From: Filosporella fistucella
Lineage: Eukaryota > Ascomycota > Leotiomycetes > Helotiales
Length of the DNA: 64,000 nt
NCBI GenBank assembly: GCA_030077755.1
Contig: JAQJZZ010000010.1
Coordinates: 1,550,001-1,614,000 of the forward strand
Direction of reading: 5' to 3'
How positions within the stretch are numbered: position 1 is the stretch's first letter; each line of letters begins with the position of its first letter. Both the position numbers and the translations under genes were made by a program. Positions 35,852 through 49,194 of this stretch are shown piece after piece. The notes under the pieces are model-generated. The model made no database searches. It was not told the DNA's origin and saw nothing but the letters and a program-made list of their open reading frames with translations.

Positions 35852-36629
35852 TCTCTTTGTTGGCAAGGTAATTTGCAGAATACGTAGGAAATTATGACTT
35901 GAAATATTTGAGGAATAGTGAACGATGAGGGGTAAGGAGAAAGCTGAAAATGAAAAGAAACAGGAAATAAACTTAGTCGGACGTTCGGTGCCGAGGAGAG
36001 CGAGATCTAGACATCTAGATGACGAATAATGCCACAGAATGGTATTTTAACGAGAATTCTCCTCTCAGAGTAGGTTGTATCCCCCAGAGACTGCAATTCT
36101 ACACAGATATCGTTAGTGGTCTAATGAGCAAACGGAGATATACGGCCTAAAGTCTTACGTCCGAGCATTAACTTGAGTTTCAAGGCTGTCAGAGGCCGTT
36201 GTGGTTGCGAGCTGGACGAAACCTGACCAAACCTTACCTTACAATGCTGACCTGATCCGGGCCTACCACCTCAAGATCAGATTGTGTCTGAGGCTATCAT
36301 GTTTGGATGCCTGAACGGCTTCACTTTCACCTCACCTGCATGGGTGCCCTTGAGGCTCAGGTCGAGAATCTAAGGCTACGATGTAGCCTCAAATTCAAGG
36401 AACAGCGCAAAGTCATCATGAGGCTTTCATTTCGCCATCTACTAAAGTACATCTTTGTCGCAATTTCATTATGGAGTGCTCCGCGAACCATCATATGAGC
36501 AGAGAATCAAAGCAATTCCATCCCGCAACTTGATATCTTCCTTGTAACGCCTTTCTAAAATCCCCGATAGCGCTTGGCCATCAACTCCACCAAATGCAAG
36601 AGAAGAAATGTAGGAAAAAGTATAGAAAT
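35852..36629. other. Intergenic region with TGAGGCT cluster
   Basis: 778 bases between the methyltransferase start and the C2H2 factor stop. Contains four TGAGGCT heptamers and a small hairpin, described next; no gene seen. Confidence 0.5.
36289..36425. promoter_or_regulatory. Four TGAGGCT heptamers in both orientations
   Basis: TGAGGCT occurs at 36289-36295, 36351-36357 and 36419-36425 on the plus strand, and at 36385-36391 on the minus strand. One copy overlaps a dyad, AGGCTAC-GAT-GTAGCCT (36373-36389). The cluster lies 440-575 bases upstream of the methyltransferase and could be a regulator binding array. Confidence 0.35.
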
Positions 36630-38100
36630 TTACATCAACGCCTGAGGAGCCTGTCGTGCTTGTTGCTGCTGTTGAAGGTGATTACCAACAACCATATTTT
36701 GACCAACTACGTTTTGTAGGTTTTGCAGTTGACGCATCAGCTCGCCGATTTGAGTGGATTGGGTGTTGATTTGGTTAGCTTGCAGGTCAGATTTGCGGCG
36801 AAGTTCCTCGTTCTCCTGTCGTAGTGTTGCAACTTCTTGGTATAGTCCGCCAGCACCAATCTCCTCATCGGGTCCAGATGATCTCTTTCGCTTCAAGCCT
36901 ACGCGCTCGATATTCTCCTCTTCTGTCTCCTCGCCATTTATGGGTAAGATGCCATTTGCTTCGGAGGTATGGACACGACGAAGATGCTCGTTGAGGTTCT
37001 CTTGACGCGAGAAACCCTTGCCAGAGTATCTCTTGCAAGTTGGGTGAGGGCAATTCAGCTGCTTTCGAGGACCACCGTGCAAGTTATGAACTTCACGTTG
37101 ATGGCGTAGTAAACCTCCCGAGTATGTAAATCCTGGTAACTTCTCACATCCTTCGGCTGGGCACTTATAGGGTCGATCGTGTTTGTCCATATGCTGTACA
37201 AGCGTTAGTGAGATCATTTCCGAAGGAGAAGGAGACTTACCTTCGACCATTCGCACTTTCGATTGAAAGTTCTTGTTTCCTCATTACATTGACCCCAGTT
37301 GCAGACGAATCTTCCATTTTCATCCTTCGTCACCTCGCGATCAGGTTTAGGTATTGGCTTTGATCTGCCCGGGGACGGCGCGTCCGAGTCTTCCTTTTGT
37401 GGTAGTTCGGCCATCGCATCAAGGTTAAGACTCGCCTCCATCGCATGAGCAACATGGGCGCCATAGGGATTTTCTGCCAGCGGTGGTGGAGGACTTGGGT
37501 AATGTTGGGACTGCATGCTGTTGTCTTGCTCGTCTTGATGAGGGTCATGCATCATAGTAGACTGAGGATAGTCAGGGAACGTTCGGTTTTCAAAAGACAA
37601 CGACATGGCGACTCCGAGGGTTCGTCTTGCACTTTGGGAAGTACGAATATTTCGATGGGAGCTGGGAGGGATATGCGTATTTTGAGTCTGGTGGCGGCTC
37701 AATTCGTAATGTTGAAGGTTTTGGTGATGGAAGATGTCAGCCTGAGGTTGGTAGTATTGCGCCACAACTAGCTTAGGTAAGCGTTGTTCATGTGTCGTGG
37801 CGGTGCACCCCTGCGTAATGCACTTCAGGCGGACCAGACTTTCGAGGAACACTCACCATTTGTATTTGCAGATGGACCTGCGTACGCACGACCGCCTGCA
37901 TTTGTAGTAACTTGCTCGTAGTAACCATGGGGCATTTGGGGAGTAGTCACTGTTATATAAATCAGTCACATGCTTCTCATGTGAGGCTAGGATTGCCTAA
38001 AATAGGTGGATTCGTGGAATGACTCACTAGAGATGTAGCCGTACGAAGGGTCAGAGATGCCTGCCTGCGGCAAACGATCGCGGGCGCTGCCTGATACCAT
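36630..38100 (-). CDS. C2H2 zinc finger transcription factor
   Basis: Exons 38100-38028, 37949-37857, 37767-37241 and 37193-36630 give 418 residues; introns are GT..AG. It starts at MVSGSARDRLPQ, as the reading upstream has no ATG in frame. The N-terminal 190 residues are Gln-, His- and Pro-rich and probably disordered. Three fingers follow: FVCNWGQC..HMDKH (about 209-236, split by the last intron), YKCPAEGC..HQREVH (about 240-267), and LNCPHPTC..HLRRVH (about 277-306). A basic segment, LKRKRSSG, and a heptad coiled coil (about 345-395) suggest dimerisation, with a poly-Gln tail. A DNA-binding regulator; target genes unknown. Long gene-free DNA lies upstream. Confidence 0.9.
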
Positions 38101-41100
38101 GATGCCTATTGGCTGTTCACGGGCAGACTCGATGCTTTCCTGGCTCCAGTCACACCGGTGGGGTGAACACTGCTGTGCACAGGACTCAGATTTTATCACC
38201 GGACCTAGTCAACATGTTAGCTATGAGAATATTTCAAGTTGTGAGTCCTTGTGAAGTAGTGCTTGGAACCTGTGAAGGTATGGCTGTATGGGAGGAGATG
38301 CGAATAAGGGAAGGTTCTGTGCAGGGTAGACCTGCGGCGAAGTAACTTCAATTAATTGCCTAGGTAGATGCCGCGCGGAAGAGGCAGCCAATGTTCAGAG
38401 CTTGGTGAGGGCAGGTACCTGGATAGCAAGGTCAGGATATGTGTTGCCTAGGCTGAGCTGTCGTCGTCGACTTGGAGCCAATTTTAGGGTTCAAAATAGG
38501 TGATAAAACAGGGCGATTTGTGCTGAGATCATGGGCCAGGGTTGCAAGAATGAGTGATCAAATTCCAAAGAATGCTGTGCCTCTGGATGAAAATAATACT
38601 CCTGGAAGCAGATACCAAAGATAGCTCAATAGAAAATTCGCAAATGTTGAGTTTAGATGTTGCGGTGGTATGGAAGTTTTGGGTGCAAGGTGAGTAGATG
38701 GTGAAATTATGCAGACCCGGTAGTGGATTGTCTCGATACGGAAGGCTTATCAGGTACTAAGTAGAGGCAAAACCCGAGTCGAGCAGACTGGGGGGAGTTC
38801 AGGCGTCGTGAAAAATCGGTGTCGTTGCGACAAAGCGCCCACGCAAGTGTAAGGAGTCCACAGCAGTACATGATCAAAGGGAAACCAGCAAAGAGAAATA
38901 CACGTACCGAGATCTCGACAACCTTCGAAGCGGCCACCGCAGAAGGCAGTTACCTCCCAAGGTCGCTGTGTATGAGGAGGATACGCTTTGGAGTACTGAT
39001 AGGAAGCAGGACGACTTGAACGCTGCAAGTACTGGACGTTATATCGATGATCACCAGATAAAGGCCGAACCAGATTTGCTTCTGTGGACATTACAAACAT
39101 CCAACAGACCCCCCAAAGGACTACGAGAGATGTTTTGACATCAGACCAAGGCCATGTTGAATTCAGAGGTCGTCGAGCTTTGGGCCATTCAAAGAACCAG
39201 CCGAAGCCGCTGGAAATGTATTAGCCCGATACACGCGTACTAGCATATCTGAGGAGGTATGAGGAGATCCTGCTGGTCAAGAAATGCATAATTCTTACAA
39301 TAATTTCTTCAGGCGACTAACGGAGTCACTAGATCTTTCCACGAGGTCTATTCGACCAGGCTGGTGAAGCAGAAAGACGTTGCCCGGGCCGCGAATATCA
39401 CACGAGAGGAGAGACCTTTGAAACAACATATACAACTGGTATTGCACACCTAATGTCAATTCAGACACCATGGACACAATGCAACTAGACAAGGTCGGGT
39501 TGGGCGGTGCATTACTACGGCCAATTTGCTTTGCATCTGAGTTGAAGCTGTGAGCGAGATGGAGCGCAGCTTTCCGACCAGCAGAAGAGCATTGCAATCT
39601 TTCGGTCAAAAGTCAGCACCTATCCACAACGTAGAAGACCGCTCACGGAAAGCTTTAAATCTATAGAATATTTGAACCGGCTGCATATTGCCTGGACGAA
39701 GGTCTGGAAACAAGTCTACACCTGGAATCGAAAACATAGCTAGATGTTGGGAGTGACTAACAGGGGCAACTTACTCGCCAAAAGTACACTTACTGCAGCG
39801 CAGTTTCATATTCAGGAACTTATTGGCAAATGACGATATTCCGAGGATGAGATTTAGGATATGGCATATGAATGAAATATTTCCATGGCGCTTGCTGGGA
39901 GGCTCTCCAGACATAACTTGGAAGGTTGTTGCCATCACGCAAAAGACAATCTAGAAGATCCCCGAAGCAAACAAAAAGGAGCCCCAACAACAATTCTTTA
40001 CTTCAGACAAAAACCAGAACAGAACCCATGATGGCAATCAAGACCAGCTCTTATATCAAGATCAATAAAAAAACTTAGAACTCTCAAAGATTGAATTTCA
40101 TGAACCAATATTCAAAATGACGCCTACTTGGGTCATTAAAGAGCTCCGCCTCGCCCACCCTCACCGACTTCGATAGAGCTCTGTGGGGTCAATTGGGGGC
40201 GGAAACGACGGGTAGGATATGCAACAGCGAATCTGACAGGACAACTGCACATCATGCTCATAGCGGCTCAGAAAAAGATCGGTGTGAAGGGATAATACGG
40301 TGTGAGAACGAGTGCTTCAATAGCTGCCGCCAGGGCCAGAACTGGGTGCGCAGTCATTCGGTACAGCGTTTTGGTGCCTGTAAGAGGAGAGGTCTGCATA
40401 GCCTCCGGCAGAAAGGTGGGGTGGTGGCTTTGCACTGCCTCGATGCTTGGGAATGACTTCACTGTTGCGAGAAGCGAAGATGGGAGGATTTGAATAGTAA
40501 GGGATATGGAGAGGTTGGTTTGATTTATGGATGGGATGTTGAGTTTTCTAATCTATCGGACCTGAAGGGCGCCAGGCACACATTTCTGCCTCCTTTTTGG
40601 GATTTCATACCCGTTCTCGCCGTGAATATGAGGCAGTTATTTGTTACACGTGCTTATGGGGAAACACCGGTAATGGTATCAAAAGAAAAGAAAGATGATG
40701 ATCTAGTCACGGTGTACTTTTAGAAAGGTTCTTCAAACCTTAGCTCTCTTCCTGGACACAACTTATGACGAGTGAAAACTTCCAGCTTGCTGCTATCAAG
40801 TAACGACTTCTAAGTCATCGATTTGCGGCTCTGCAACTGATCACCAAGTCACTTCAGTAAGTGTCTAGTACTGAGCAGCACAATTGGCCTTGTCTTTCCT
40901 TCTTTATTGGACATTGTTCACCGAAAAAGTCTAGGCTTCGATGTAATGGTATAGGAGCCTCGCAACATATTCTACACTTCATCATTGGGCGCTCGTCAAT
41001 TACTATATTTCGAGTGTTGACGGCATTATTATTTAAAAGTACAAGAGGCAGGTCGTCTCTGGTTGGCACTCCATCCAAGTTGGAAGATGTGACCATATAC

Positions 41101-41294
41101 ATCTCGAAATTGCTCCTCCTCAGTTGCGTCTCGCCCATACAGTACAACTGTGCCCTAGGACCATGCAGCTAGTTTCTGAGTATGTTTTCCAGGCGGACAT
41201 GGCTAACACCCTTCCTTTATGCCCTGTCATACTGCCAGAATAGGGTTTCGTTGGCTCTTATGAGCCCTTTCGCAGTTTGGTTTTTTCCACATGT
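38101..41294. other. Gene-poor 3.2-kb region upstream of C2H2 factor
   Basis: No reading frame here has family support. Opposed short frames at 40854-41172 and 38707-39100 overlap on both strands and look like chance. May hold the promoter and a long leader of the C2H2 gene. No repeats or RNA genes recognised. Confidence 0.5.
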
Positions 41295-41936
41295 TCAACC
41301 ATCTCCTTCATCTTCCAGTGCAACAGTAGCTTTTGCATCCTCTTGCTCCTTCATCCACTCGCGTTGAAACTCTCTTCCAGTCCTCTCTAACCTCGCAGCC
41401 GCTCGTCGAGCATCACCAGCCTCTGTAGAACTTGGCGTAATGACTGAAGCTACCAATAGTGGCGAACTTCGTGCTGCATCCTCTACTTCCTCGTCATCAT
41501 CCTCGACCGGCTTGCTATGTCCCACTCCATTTACCAGCGCATCATCTCTTCCTTCGTGGTCGTCTTCAGCTTCCGTAGTCGCAGTCAAGGGTCGCATATC
41601 CTCTTGCGCCTGCTCGATAATTTCCCTTGCACTCTCGCCGCTTGTAGTTCGTCCCGATCGTGGTCTTTGCATTGATTGTGGGGTGATGAACGAGTGAAGA
41701 ATCATTGGGCCTGCAGAATGGCTTTCAATCATAATACGTTGAGGAACACCAAGATCCAATCGAGACGCAATATCGAATGCCGTGATCGCAGTCTGGGTCA
41801 GCGAAGACAATGCCTCTGCTTGGGTTTGCGCAGAGTAACTGGATGCGGGGCGCTGAGATGACGAGAGGATTGGAGTCAAGGATCGGTCGGAGAGGTGGAT
41901 AGCTAACGAATCGGAATTGGGTGGAAGATTCGCCAT
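41295..41936 (-). CDS. Hypothetical protein, 213 residues
   Basis: A single exon from ATG at 41936 (MANLPPNSDSL). The first 90 residues look folded: an alternating pattern, DSLAIHLSDRSLTPILSSS, then a long helix, AQTQAEALSSLTQTAITAF, then VPQRIMIESHSAGPMILHSF. The strand-helix-strand order recalls roadblock/LAMTOR-type regulators, but this is only a shape argument. The remainder (90-213) is acidic and low complexity with charged helices. No signal or membrane segment. It is head-to-head with the coiled-coil gene at 42223, with 286 bases between starts. Function not known. Confidence 0.65.
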   Translation of the reverse strand: MANLPPNSDSLAIHLSDRSLTPILSSSQRPASSYSAQTQAEALSSLTQTAITAFDIASRLDLGVPQRIMIESHSAGPMILHSFITPQSMQRPRSGRTTSGESAREIIEQAQEDMRPLTATTEAEDDHEGRDDALVNGVGHSKPVEDDDEEVEDAARSSPLLVASVITPSSTEAGDARRAAARLERTGREFQREWMKEQEDAKATVALEDEGDG

Positions 41937-42222
41937 GGCATGCCACGAACAGGGAGAAAATTGAAGCCTTCCTCAGCCAATATTGAAGTGCGGCAATTGC
42001 AGATGTAAATTGCAATGGAAGTTCTGTTTGATATATGAAATCACATGAATGGAAATGGTTTAACCCCTGTTGGCGGAATTTCGGAAGCGTAGAAGCGACG
42101 GGAGCTAAACTTTATGGTGTCAGCCAGAGCTATGGACACAGGTGTCCAGTAGAACTCCCGTCCTGTGGATTGAGCACTCTGAACTGCACAATACTACCTA
42201 CTTAAGCAAATCACAATTTACC

Positions 42223-44105
42223 ATGGCAGACGCAGAGGAGAAAGCGAAAGCTGAGAAGCTTGCAGCTGCGAGGAAGCGCGTAAGTTATGTAGCAGACTCG
42301 GTGTTTTGGCACTCTCTCCGCGAACATAGGAACTGACAGGTTTGTTACTGTAGGTGGAGCAGATGAAGAAGAAGTCGCAAAAGAAAGCAGCCCCAAAGAA
42401 GGAAGAGAAAACCGAGGAGAAGGCCGCAGAAAAGACTGAGGATAAATCCGAGCAGTCGACGGAATTCCCGAAATTCGAAGATACTCCAGAAGCGACTGAA
42501 AAAGCACCAACAGAATCTACAAAGGAAGAGTCTGAAGCTATCGACGGTAATGATGCGGAAGAGACCGTTGCGGAGCTCAAGAGTTCGCATGGACGACAAC
42601 CTTCACTATCACTTCAATCTAAGATGCGATCATCCTCATTTAGACAATCAGCTGGTGGGCCTCTGTCGCCAGGATATGGGTTCTCCCCTGATGGAGATAC
42701 AGCCCCAGATATTTATCGCAAACAAGCATTAAAGATTGAGGAATTGGAGAAGGAAAACAAGCGTCTGGCGAAAGAGGCAAGTGAGGGTGAGCGACGCTAC
42801 AAGAAGGCTGAGGAGGAGCTAGAGGAATTACGAGAGGCAGAAGATGATTCGAGCAAGAGGGTCTCATCGCCAGCGACAGCATCAACGGATGAGACAGAGA
42901 AATTGGTACTTTTAACCTTTCCATATATGATATAGGACGACTTCCTAATTTGAATCTAGAAAAATGACCTCGCAGCCCTTCAACGCCAAAATGCTCAGCT
43001 TCAGGTTCAGGCCGCACGAGGAACTCGGCATGGTTCTTCTCCATCAGTATCTGCGAGTTCTCCAGCAGACTATGAAGCTGCTTTGGCGTCGAAAGCCTCC
43101 ACGATCGAGTCCATGGAGATTGAAATATCAAATCTACGAGCGCAAGTCGAGCGATTATCATCTGGGAGCTCAGAGAAGGAGCAAGTAAAAGCCTTGGAAG
43201 AAAAGCTTTCTCGAACAGAACGCTCTGCTGCAACATTTGAGCGGGAATTAGGGGACTTGAAGAAGAATCTTGATCGCACGACAGAAAAGGCCGTAAAGGA
43301 GGGAAGTGAACGCATTTCAGCGGAGACGAAATTGAGGACATTGGAACGCGAAGCTGAGGAAGCTAAAGCCCACAATGAAGAACTACAAAAGAAGTTAGAG
43401 GCTCTGGAGAAGAAGGTTACAACTCTAGGCACACTTCACAAGGAAAACGATGCACGATCTCAAGCTCAGAAAAGGGAGCGTGAGAAAGCAGAGAAAGAGG
43501 CGTCGGAATTACGCTCCCGTCTAATAGGCATAGAGACCGAGAATTCACGGTTAAGAGAAGAGCGAGAACGTGCCCGAAAGAGGGAAGCACAAGGAGTCGA
43601 CGATGAAGGCGTGGACGAACTCGAAAACGAGGAGCGTCAACGATTAGAAAACAAAGTCAGGGATCTGGAAGGAGAAGTTCATGAGCTTCGTCGTGGTGTG
43701 TGGCGAGAACGAAGGAAGGAGTTAGATGGTGAAGAGTCATCAGGAGTCACCAGCCCCGGTGCAAGATTTACAGACGTCGATTTAGGAGGCGGCATGTCAC
43801 CGAGTCGCCGTCGCAGTATTGCTCAAGGTGGCAAGGGATTCGGTGATTTCATCTCCAGCGGCTTCAATGCTATTACCGGCGCCAACACCGCAAATACCGG
43901 TGGTGATGCTCTGTTAGAGGATGACGAAGATATGGATTTTGACGAGGATGCATTCAGACTAGCCCACGAAGAGGAGGTTAAGAAGCGGATCGAGAGGATA
44001 AGGGAGGTAAAGCGTAGTTTGAAGAATTGGGAGGGTTGGAGACTAGATCTTTTGGAGAACAGGAGGGGTGGCGGGGAAGGCGTAGGGGAGATATTCGAGG
44101 TTTGA
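42223..44105 (+). CDS. Long coiled-coil protein (M-protein-repeat-like / golgin-like)
   Basis: Exons 42223-42279, 42354-42905 and 42960-44105 give 584 residues from MADAEEKAKAEK. The first 130 residues are Lys/Glu-rich and disordered. Heptad coiled coil covers about 160-240 and 265-460 (such as IEELEKENKRLAKEASEGE and LREERERARKREAQ), interrupted by Ser-rich linkers. The C-terminal block FGDFISSGFNAITG, an acidic DEDMDFDED and RIREVKRSLKNWEGWRLDLL looks conserved and may be a membrane or GTPase binding end as in golgins. Fungal databases often call such proteins M protein repeat protein. A role as a tether or scaffold is an inference. Confidence 0.8.
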
Positions 44106-45413
44106 TTTGAATGCATGCTTGGGATGGGGTGGGTATACTAGGGGATGGAGTTAGGAGGTTCTTGCATGTATGAGTAGAGATCCCTTGAAACTTTTTTGTC
44201 CGAGCACTGAGATAGACCGAGAAAGCTATTTTGTATCGTTTACGAGAGCGGCGTTTCAACTGGTTGCCTGGAATCTACTAATCTATAAATCTCACCTGCC
44301 TTACAGGACGGAATTCTGCCCGCTCTCTGGCGGCCGCTACTAATATATTCTTCCCGGTTCGGTCCATTTACTTTTCCATGTAACTTTCCATGCCAGACTA
44401 GCATCATGATAACAATCCTTCACAATAATAAAATGCAATCCCGTATCCTACATGCCTTCTCCTCCCCGGCCCACGGTCAGCTTCCCCGCAAAACCTCACC
44501 ATGAACTTATAAACACGGTTTGCTGAAAGTAGTATTCCACATTCTCACTTTAACGGGTTCAGGGAGCATTGTTCCACTTCAAATGCCTTACAAGAACCTT
44601 TTATCTTCTTCCATCTCAGATCCAACAAGGTCCTTCTCTCGGGATTTGAGCCGCATGAACATGACCACTCTCTTGGAGTCGGGGTCTATGTAATTAACCT
44701 CCTAGGAATCTGAAAGGAGACCTGCACTTGAGCCGCATACACTTTTGTGATCGGAGTCTAGTCTACTTTAATTGTGTACTCGGTGAGTATGGATATTGGA
44801 TATCACGGTGCCACGGCGATGAGCTAGGGTCATTCTAGAAGTCGGTAAGGAGACGTAATGTTTTGGGAGTCTAACCCACTTTTGTTTTCCTATTATGTTT
44901 TTGATAATTTGCTTGAATCTTTCATCTCTGGAATAGCTGCTGAACAGCTAGTAGAGATATTCTCTGCCATGACACTTTGAGTTGCTCTTTGGAGTGAGTC
45001 ATTTCTTGCAAGACGATTAGGAACAGATATCTAGCAGTTGCAAACAAGATATTAGGCCAATCTAGATTTTATTTGTAGATCACTCTAAATTATTGAAGCC
45101 TTTAGCCACAATTTTGTTGATAAGAGTAAATTGTACAGAGAGGGGGTTTGATGTGTCCGGATTTTCACATCGTAGTCAGCTCCGTAAGCTCACCAGACTA
45201 GTATATTCTACTATGCCACTTTATTCAATGTTCACACTTCAAGCTCGTTGTCTCACGGTTATGCAGCAGAGGCCCACACAACGACACCGAAAGGAAAAGT
45301 ATTTCATAATCTCATCATTTGTTCATTTCTTATTTGTCTATTGCGATAAGAGGATATACACGCGATTCCACCTTCAAATCATAACCATAGCTTTTGAGGC
45401 ATGCGCGAGGAGA
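44106..45413. other. Convergent intergenic region, 1.3 kb
   Basis: Between the stops of the coiled-coil gene and transketolase. A plus frame at 45093-45461 overlaps the transketolase end and is not supported. Nothing else seen. Confidence 0.5.
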
Positions 45414-47982
45414 TTAGATGAGTTGCTGGAAAGCACGGTTGATGGGAGAACGAAGGTTTGAGACGCCCTTGTAGAAGTCGACGGTGGCAACGGCACGCTT
45501 GGAAATACCTTCTGGGGTGAACTCGAACTTCTGTAGAAAAGATTAGTACTACTCGAAACAATCTTTGAACTAAGACATACCTTGTAAACATCCTTATAAG
45601 CACCGCTAGCACCAAATCTGTTAAGACCAAATTGTTCGTGTGTATATCTGTCCCATCCCATTGTGGACATAACCTCAACGGAAAGTGCTGGGATACCATC
45701 TGGCAAGATGCTGAGTCTGTACTCTTTTGATTGAGCATCGAAAACCTCGAAACAAGGAATGGAGACAACGCGAGCAGTCAAATTGTGGTTGTCCTTGAGG
45801 TACTTGACGGCATCAACACAGATACCAACCTCAGAACCAGTAGAAACGAGAGTGATATCTGCCTTCTCTGCCTCATGGACAGTGTAACCACCCTTGATAG
45901 CGGAAGCAATGGTGGAATTCTCGAGTTGTGGGAGATTTTGACGAGAGAGGGCAATGATGCTGGGAGTGTGCTTTGAGGTCAATGCTACGTAGTATGCTGC
46001 ACTGGTCTCATTTCCATCAGCTGGACGCCAGACCATGCAGTTGGGGAGAGCACGGAAATGAGCGAGAGTCTCGATAGGTTGATGAGTTGGTCCATCTTCA
46101 CCCAATCCAATGGAATCGTGGGTCGCAACCCAGATAGCACGAACTTGGGACAGAGCGGAAAGACGGACGGCTCCAGCAGCATACGAAACGAAGTTCAAGA
46201 AAGTACCGCCATATGGAATGACGGTACCATATGCAGCGAGTCCGTTCATGATAGCACCCATGGCGTGCTCTCGGACACCATATCTGATATAACGTCCAGA
46301 CCAGTCACCAATTCCGAGAGAAGGTGGTTGGAAGTCGACCGCATCCTTCCATCTGGTCAAGTTGGAGCCAGTCAAATCGGCTGAGCCGCCGACCAATTCT
46401 GGAATTGCTTGGTGAATCTTTTGAAGAACGATCTCGGAAAGCTTTCGGGACGCAACAGCAGCATCCGAGGGAGAGTAGACTGGAAGGTTCTTCTCCCAGC
46501 CTTCTGGAAGTTCACCAGCCAGACGACGCTTCAGGTCCGCAGCCTCATCCTTGTGCGACTCGGCATATTTGGACAAAAGTGTCTCCCACTCTTGCTCCAA
46601 GGCAGATCCTTCAGCACCCTTCTTGTTATACAAGTCATAGACCTCTTGTGGAACGACAAATGATTGCTCAGGGTCGAAACCAAATTTGGTCTTAACTTGC
46701 TTAATATCATCGGCCTTAAGAGGAGAACCGTGAACCCCTCCAGTTCCCTGGAGCTTAGATCCGAAACCAATGGTAGTTCGGAGCTTAATCATGGATGGCT
46801 TATCCTTGACAGCTTGACACTTCTTGATAGCGGCCTCCATTCCCTCCAAGTCGTGGTCACCATCTTCAACTGTCTCGACGTGCCATCCATATGACTTAAA
46901 TCGAAGTGCAACATCTTCTGTGAAAGCACAGTTGGTATCACCATCGATAGAGATGTGGTTGTCGTCATAAATTGCAATGAGGTTACCCAATTGCAAGTGA
47001 CCAGCGAGCGAAGCAGCTTCGCTAGCAACACCTTCCATCATACATCCATCACCCAAGAAGGTATATGTGTAGTTGTTGATAAGCTCAAAGCCGGGCTTGT
47101 TGAACTCGGCAGCTGCATGGTGTTGAGCAATGGCCAAACCAACAGCATTAGAGAAACCCTGTCCTAAAGGACCAGTGGTGACTTCAATACCATCAGTGTC
47201 GTGGGCCTCGGGATGACCAGGTGTGATGCTGTCAATTGCCTAGATTAATGATTAGTTTGGGGTTTTGGAAGTTGATGCTACCATCCACTCACTCGGAAAG
47301 CTTTCAGGTCATCCATCGATAGTTTGTATCCGCAAAGGTGGAGGAGAGCATATTGGAGCATGCATCCGTGACCATTTCTGCCCCAAAGATTAGTGGAGTT
47401 CGTGGCAAATCGATTCTGTTGAAATTTTTGGAGCCAGATTATGATGAATGCAGGTAAAATGTCTCCTGCTATAATCTGGTAGGAGCGACATGCCATACAA
47501 TCGGATGATCTTCGAACCTCACTTGCTTATCGGATTGACCAGGGTTATAGCATTTCGGGCTTTTCTCCAAGCTTGCAGATTCTTTGAAAATATAGAGGGA
47601 AAATTGACACTTACGAGAGAACGAATCTATCTCTGTTGATCCATTTGGAGTTCTTTGGGTTGTAGTTCATGATCTTGTTGAACAGAACGTGGGCCACTGG
47701 GGCCATTCCCCTACACAGAGTCAGGCTGCACAATCAGTTTATTCTGCAATTATAACGTACATAGGGGCACCAGGATGGCCCGAGTTGGACTTGAATGTAG
47801 CATCGACCTGTAGACTCGCAATCAGTATTTGTTGTGGTTGTTGAGGATGTTGTTTTGAGCTGCGACACAGCTGCCGGGGGCGATGGAGGGGTAAAAGAAG
47901 CAGACGGTGAGCGATTAAAAGTACTCACGGCAAGAAGTCGAATGGTGTTGATAGCCAGCTTATCAACCTCAGTGTAACCCAT
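45414..47982 (-). CDS. TKL1: Transketolase
   Basis: Six exons: 47982-47929, 47807-47761, 47710-47615, 47377-47293, 47239-45581 and 45530-45414, giving 685 residues, the usual length. It uses thiamine diphosphate and Mg2+ to move two-carbon ketol units between sugar phosphates in the non-oxidative pentose phosphate pathway, in the cytosol. Visible motifs are [45 protein letters not shown], the ThDP motif [41 protein letters not shown] and [15 protein letters not shown]. The last exon gives KFEFTPEGI and ends RAFQQLI. Reading through the last intron would give a false 587-residue frame with an altered tail. The first half is intron-rich, with four introns in 690 bases of gene. Confidence 0.97.
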
Positions 47983-49194
47983 GATTGCGGTTGTTTATGC
48001 GATTTTGGGGGAATAGGTGAGGAATTGTAGAGAGAGAGGGTGGTTTGAGGAAGGAAGTGAAAATACTTTCGATGGAGGGGTCTCTGACGTTTTGTCCAGC
48101 GTTGTTGGGGAGTGAATTGAGTGGAGCGGATGAGAGAAGAAGGCGGTGGGGTGGGGACTTAGAGAGAGATGCACTCGATGCGTTCAAATTGGGTGGGCCA
48201 GTACGGCAGAACTCGATGCGAGGCGAAACCAAAGGACTCTCAGTCAGCATTTCCATCACCAAACAAGCAAATGAAGATCAAATGTCTCCGCATCATCCGT
48301 GGAACAACCACATCGACTCTTCTAGCCAAACTGACCAAAATTGCACAGACACATCTGCGGAATTGAAGGGAATATTCAAATATTCATTTCGACATCTGCA
48401 ACCTCCGCACCATCTGATTCACCGGTGAACACCGCCCTCAACTGCCAGACCGGCTCGGATTGCAGTTCTCCGATGACAAGAATCACGAAACCTCCCAAGT
48501 CTCGATGCCTCTGTCTCCGGACAAATACCAGTTGCAAGGCTTGGATAACGTGGTGATAGCTGTACCACCCTATGATATGGAGGTGCAAAGGACTTTATCC
48601 TCCATTTTCCCACTCGCCAGACTCTCACCACGTGTTGATACAACGCCATGGTGGTTTGACTCCCACGTATGCCGCCCACTTTGCTGGCACCGGCACTGAA
48701 AAGCAGCCCTCTGAAATGTCCTTCCCCTCGGAATCGTAAGATGATGCGGTCATTCAGCAGGACTCCATTATCCGCAGCGTCCCCGGATAAGAGCCGTCGT
48801 TACGATACCGCATTACCATGTTGTGCTTCCACTCCCGAAGCTGATGAAGACAGCACAGATTCTCCCCCGGGGTTAGTTCTCCACTTGTCCCAAAATATTC
48901 TCAGAAAGAGTCTGGGAAAAAAAGTTCTTGGCGTGGACCCTGCATTAATCACCTGGATAACAAAACCCAGACGTGGAGGAAAAAAAAACATCGTAATCCA
49001 CCATCAAGCAAGCAATTGAGTCATTTCAGTCAATCATTATATGTATCAATATCCAGTATACCGCCAGTGGTATCGAAAACAAAGCTCCGGAGCAAGAATA
49101 TCTACTATCTCCCATCCCGTCGATGCTGGAGAGTGAAAGACGCCCGCTCCAACCCGAAACCCTCAGATTCCCGACCAACGCCAAATTCAGCTTT
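47983..49194. other. Intergenic region, 1.2 kb
   Basis: Transketolase promoter and 3' flank of the bZIP gene. Overlapping frames on both strands (48045-48700) show no family match. An A-rich run lies near 48982-48990. Confidence 0.5.

Noticed and set aside
40854..41172. Overlapping frames of about 100 codons on both strands
   Set aside because: Mutual shadows in a gene-poor region, without a recognisable domain or splice partners.
45374..47137. 587-codon frame ending inside the transketolase 3' region
   Set aside because: It reads through the last intron (45531-45580); splicing restores the conserved C-terminus and stop at 45414.
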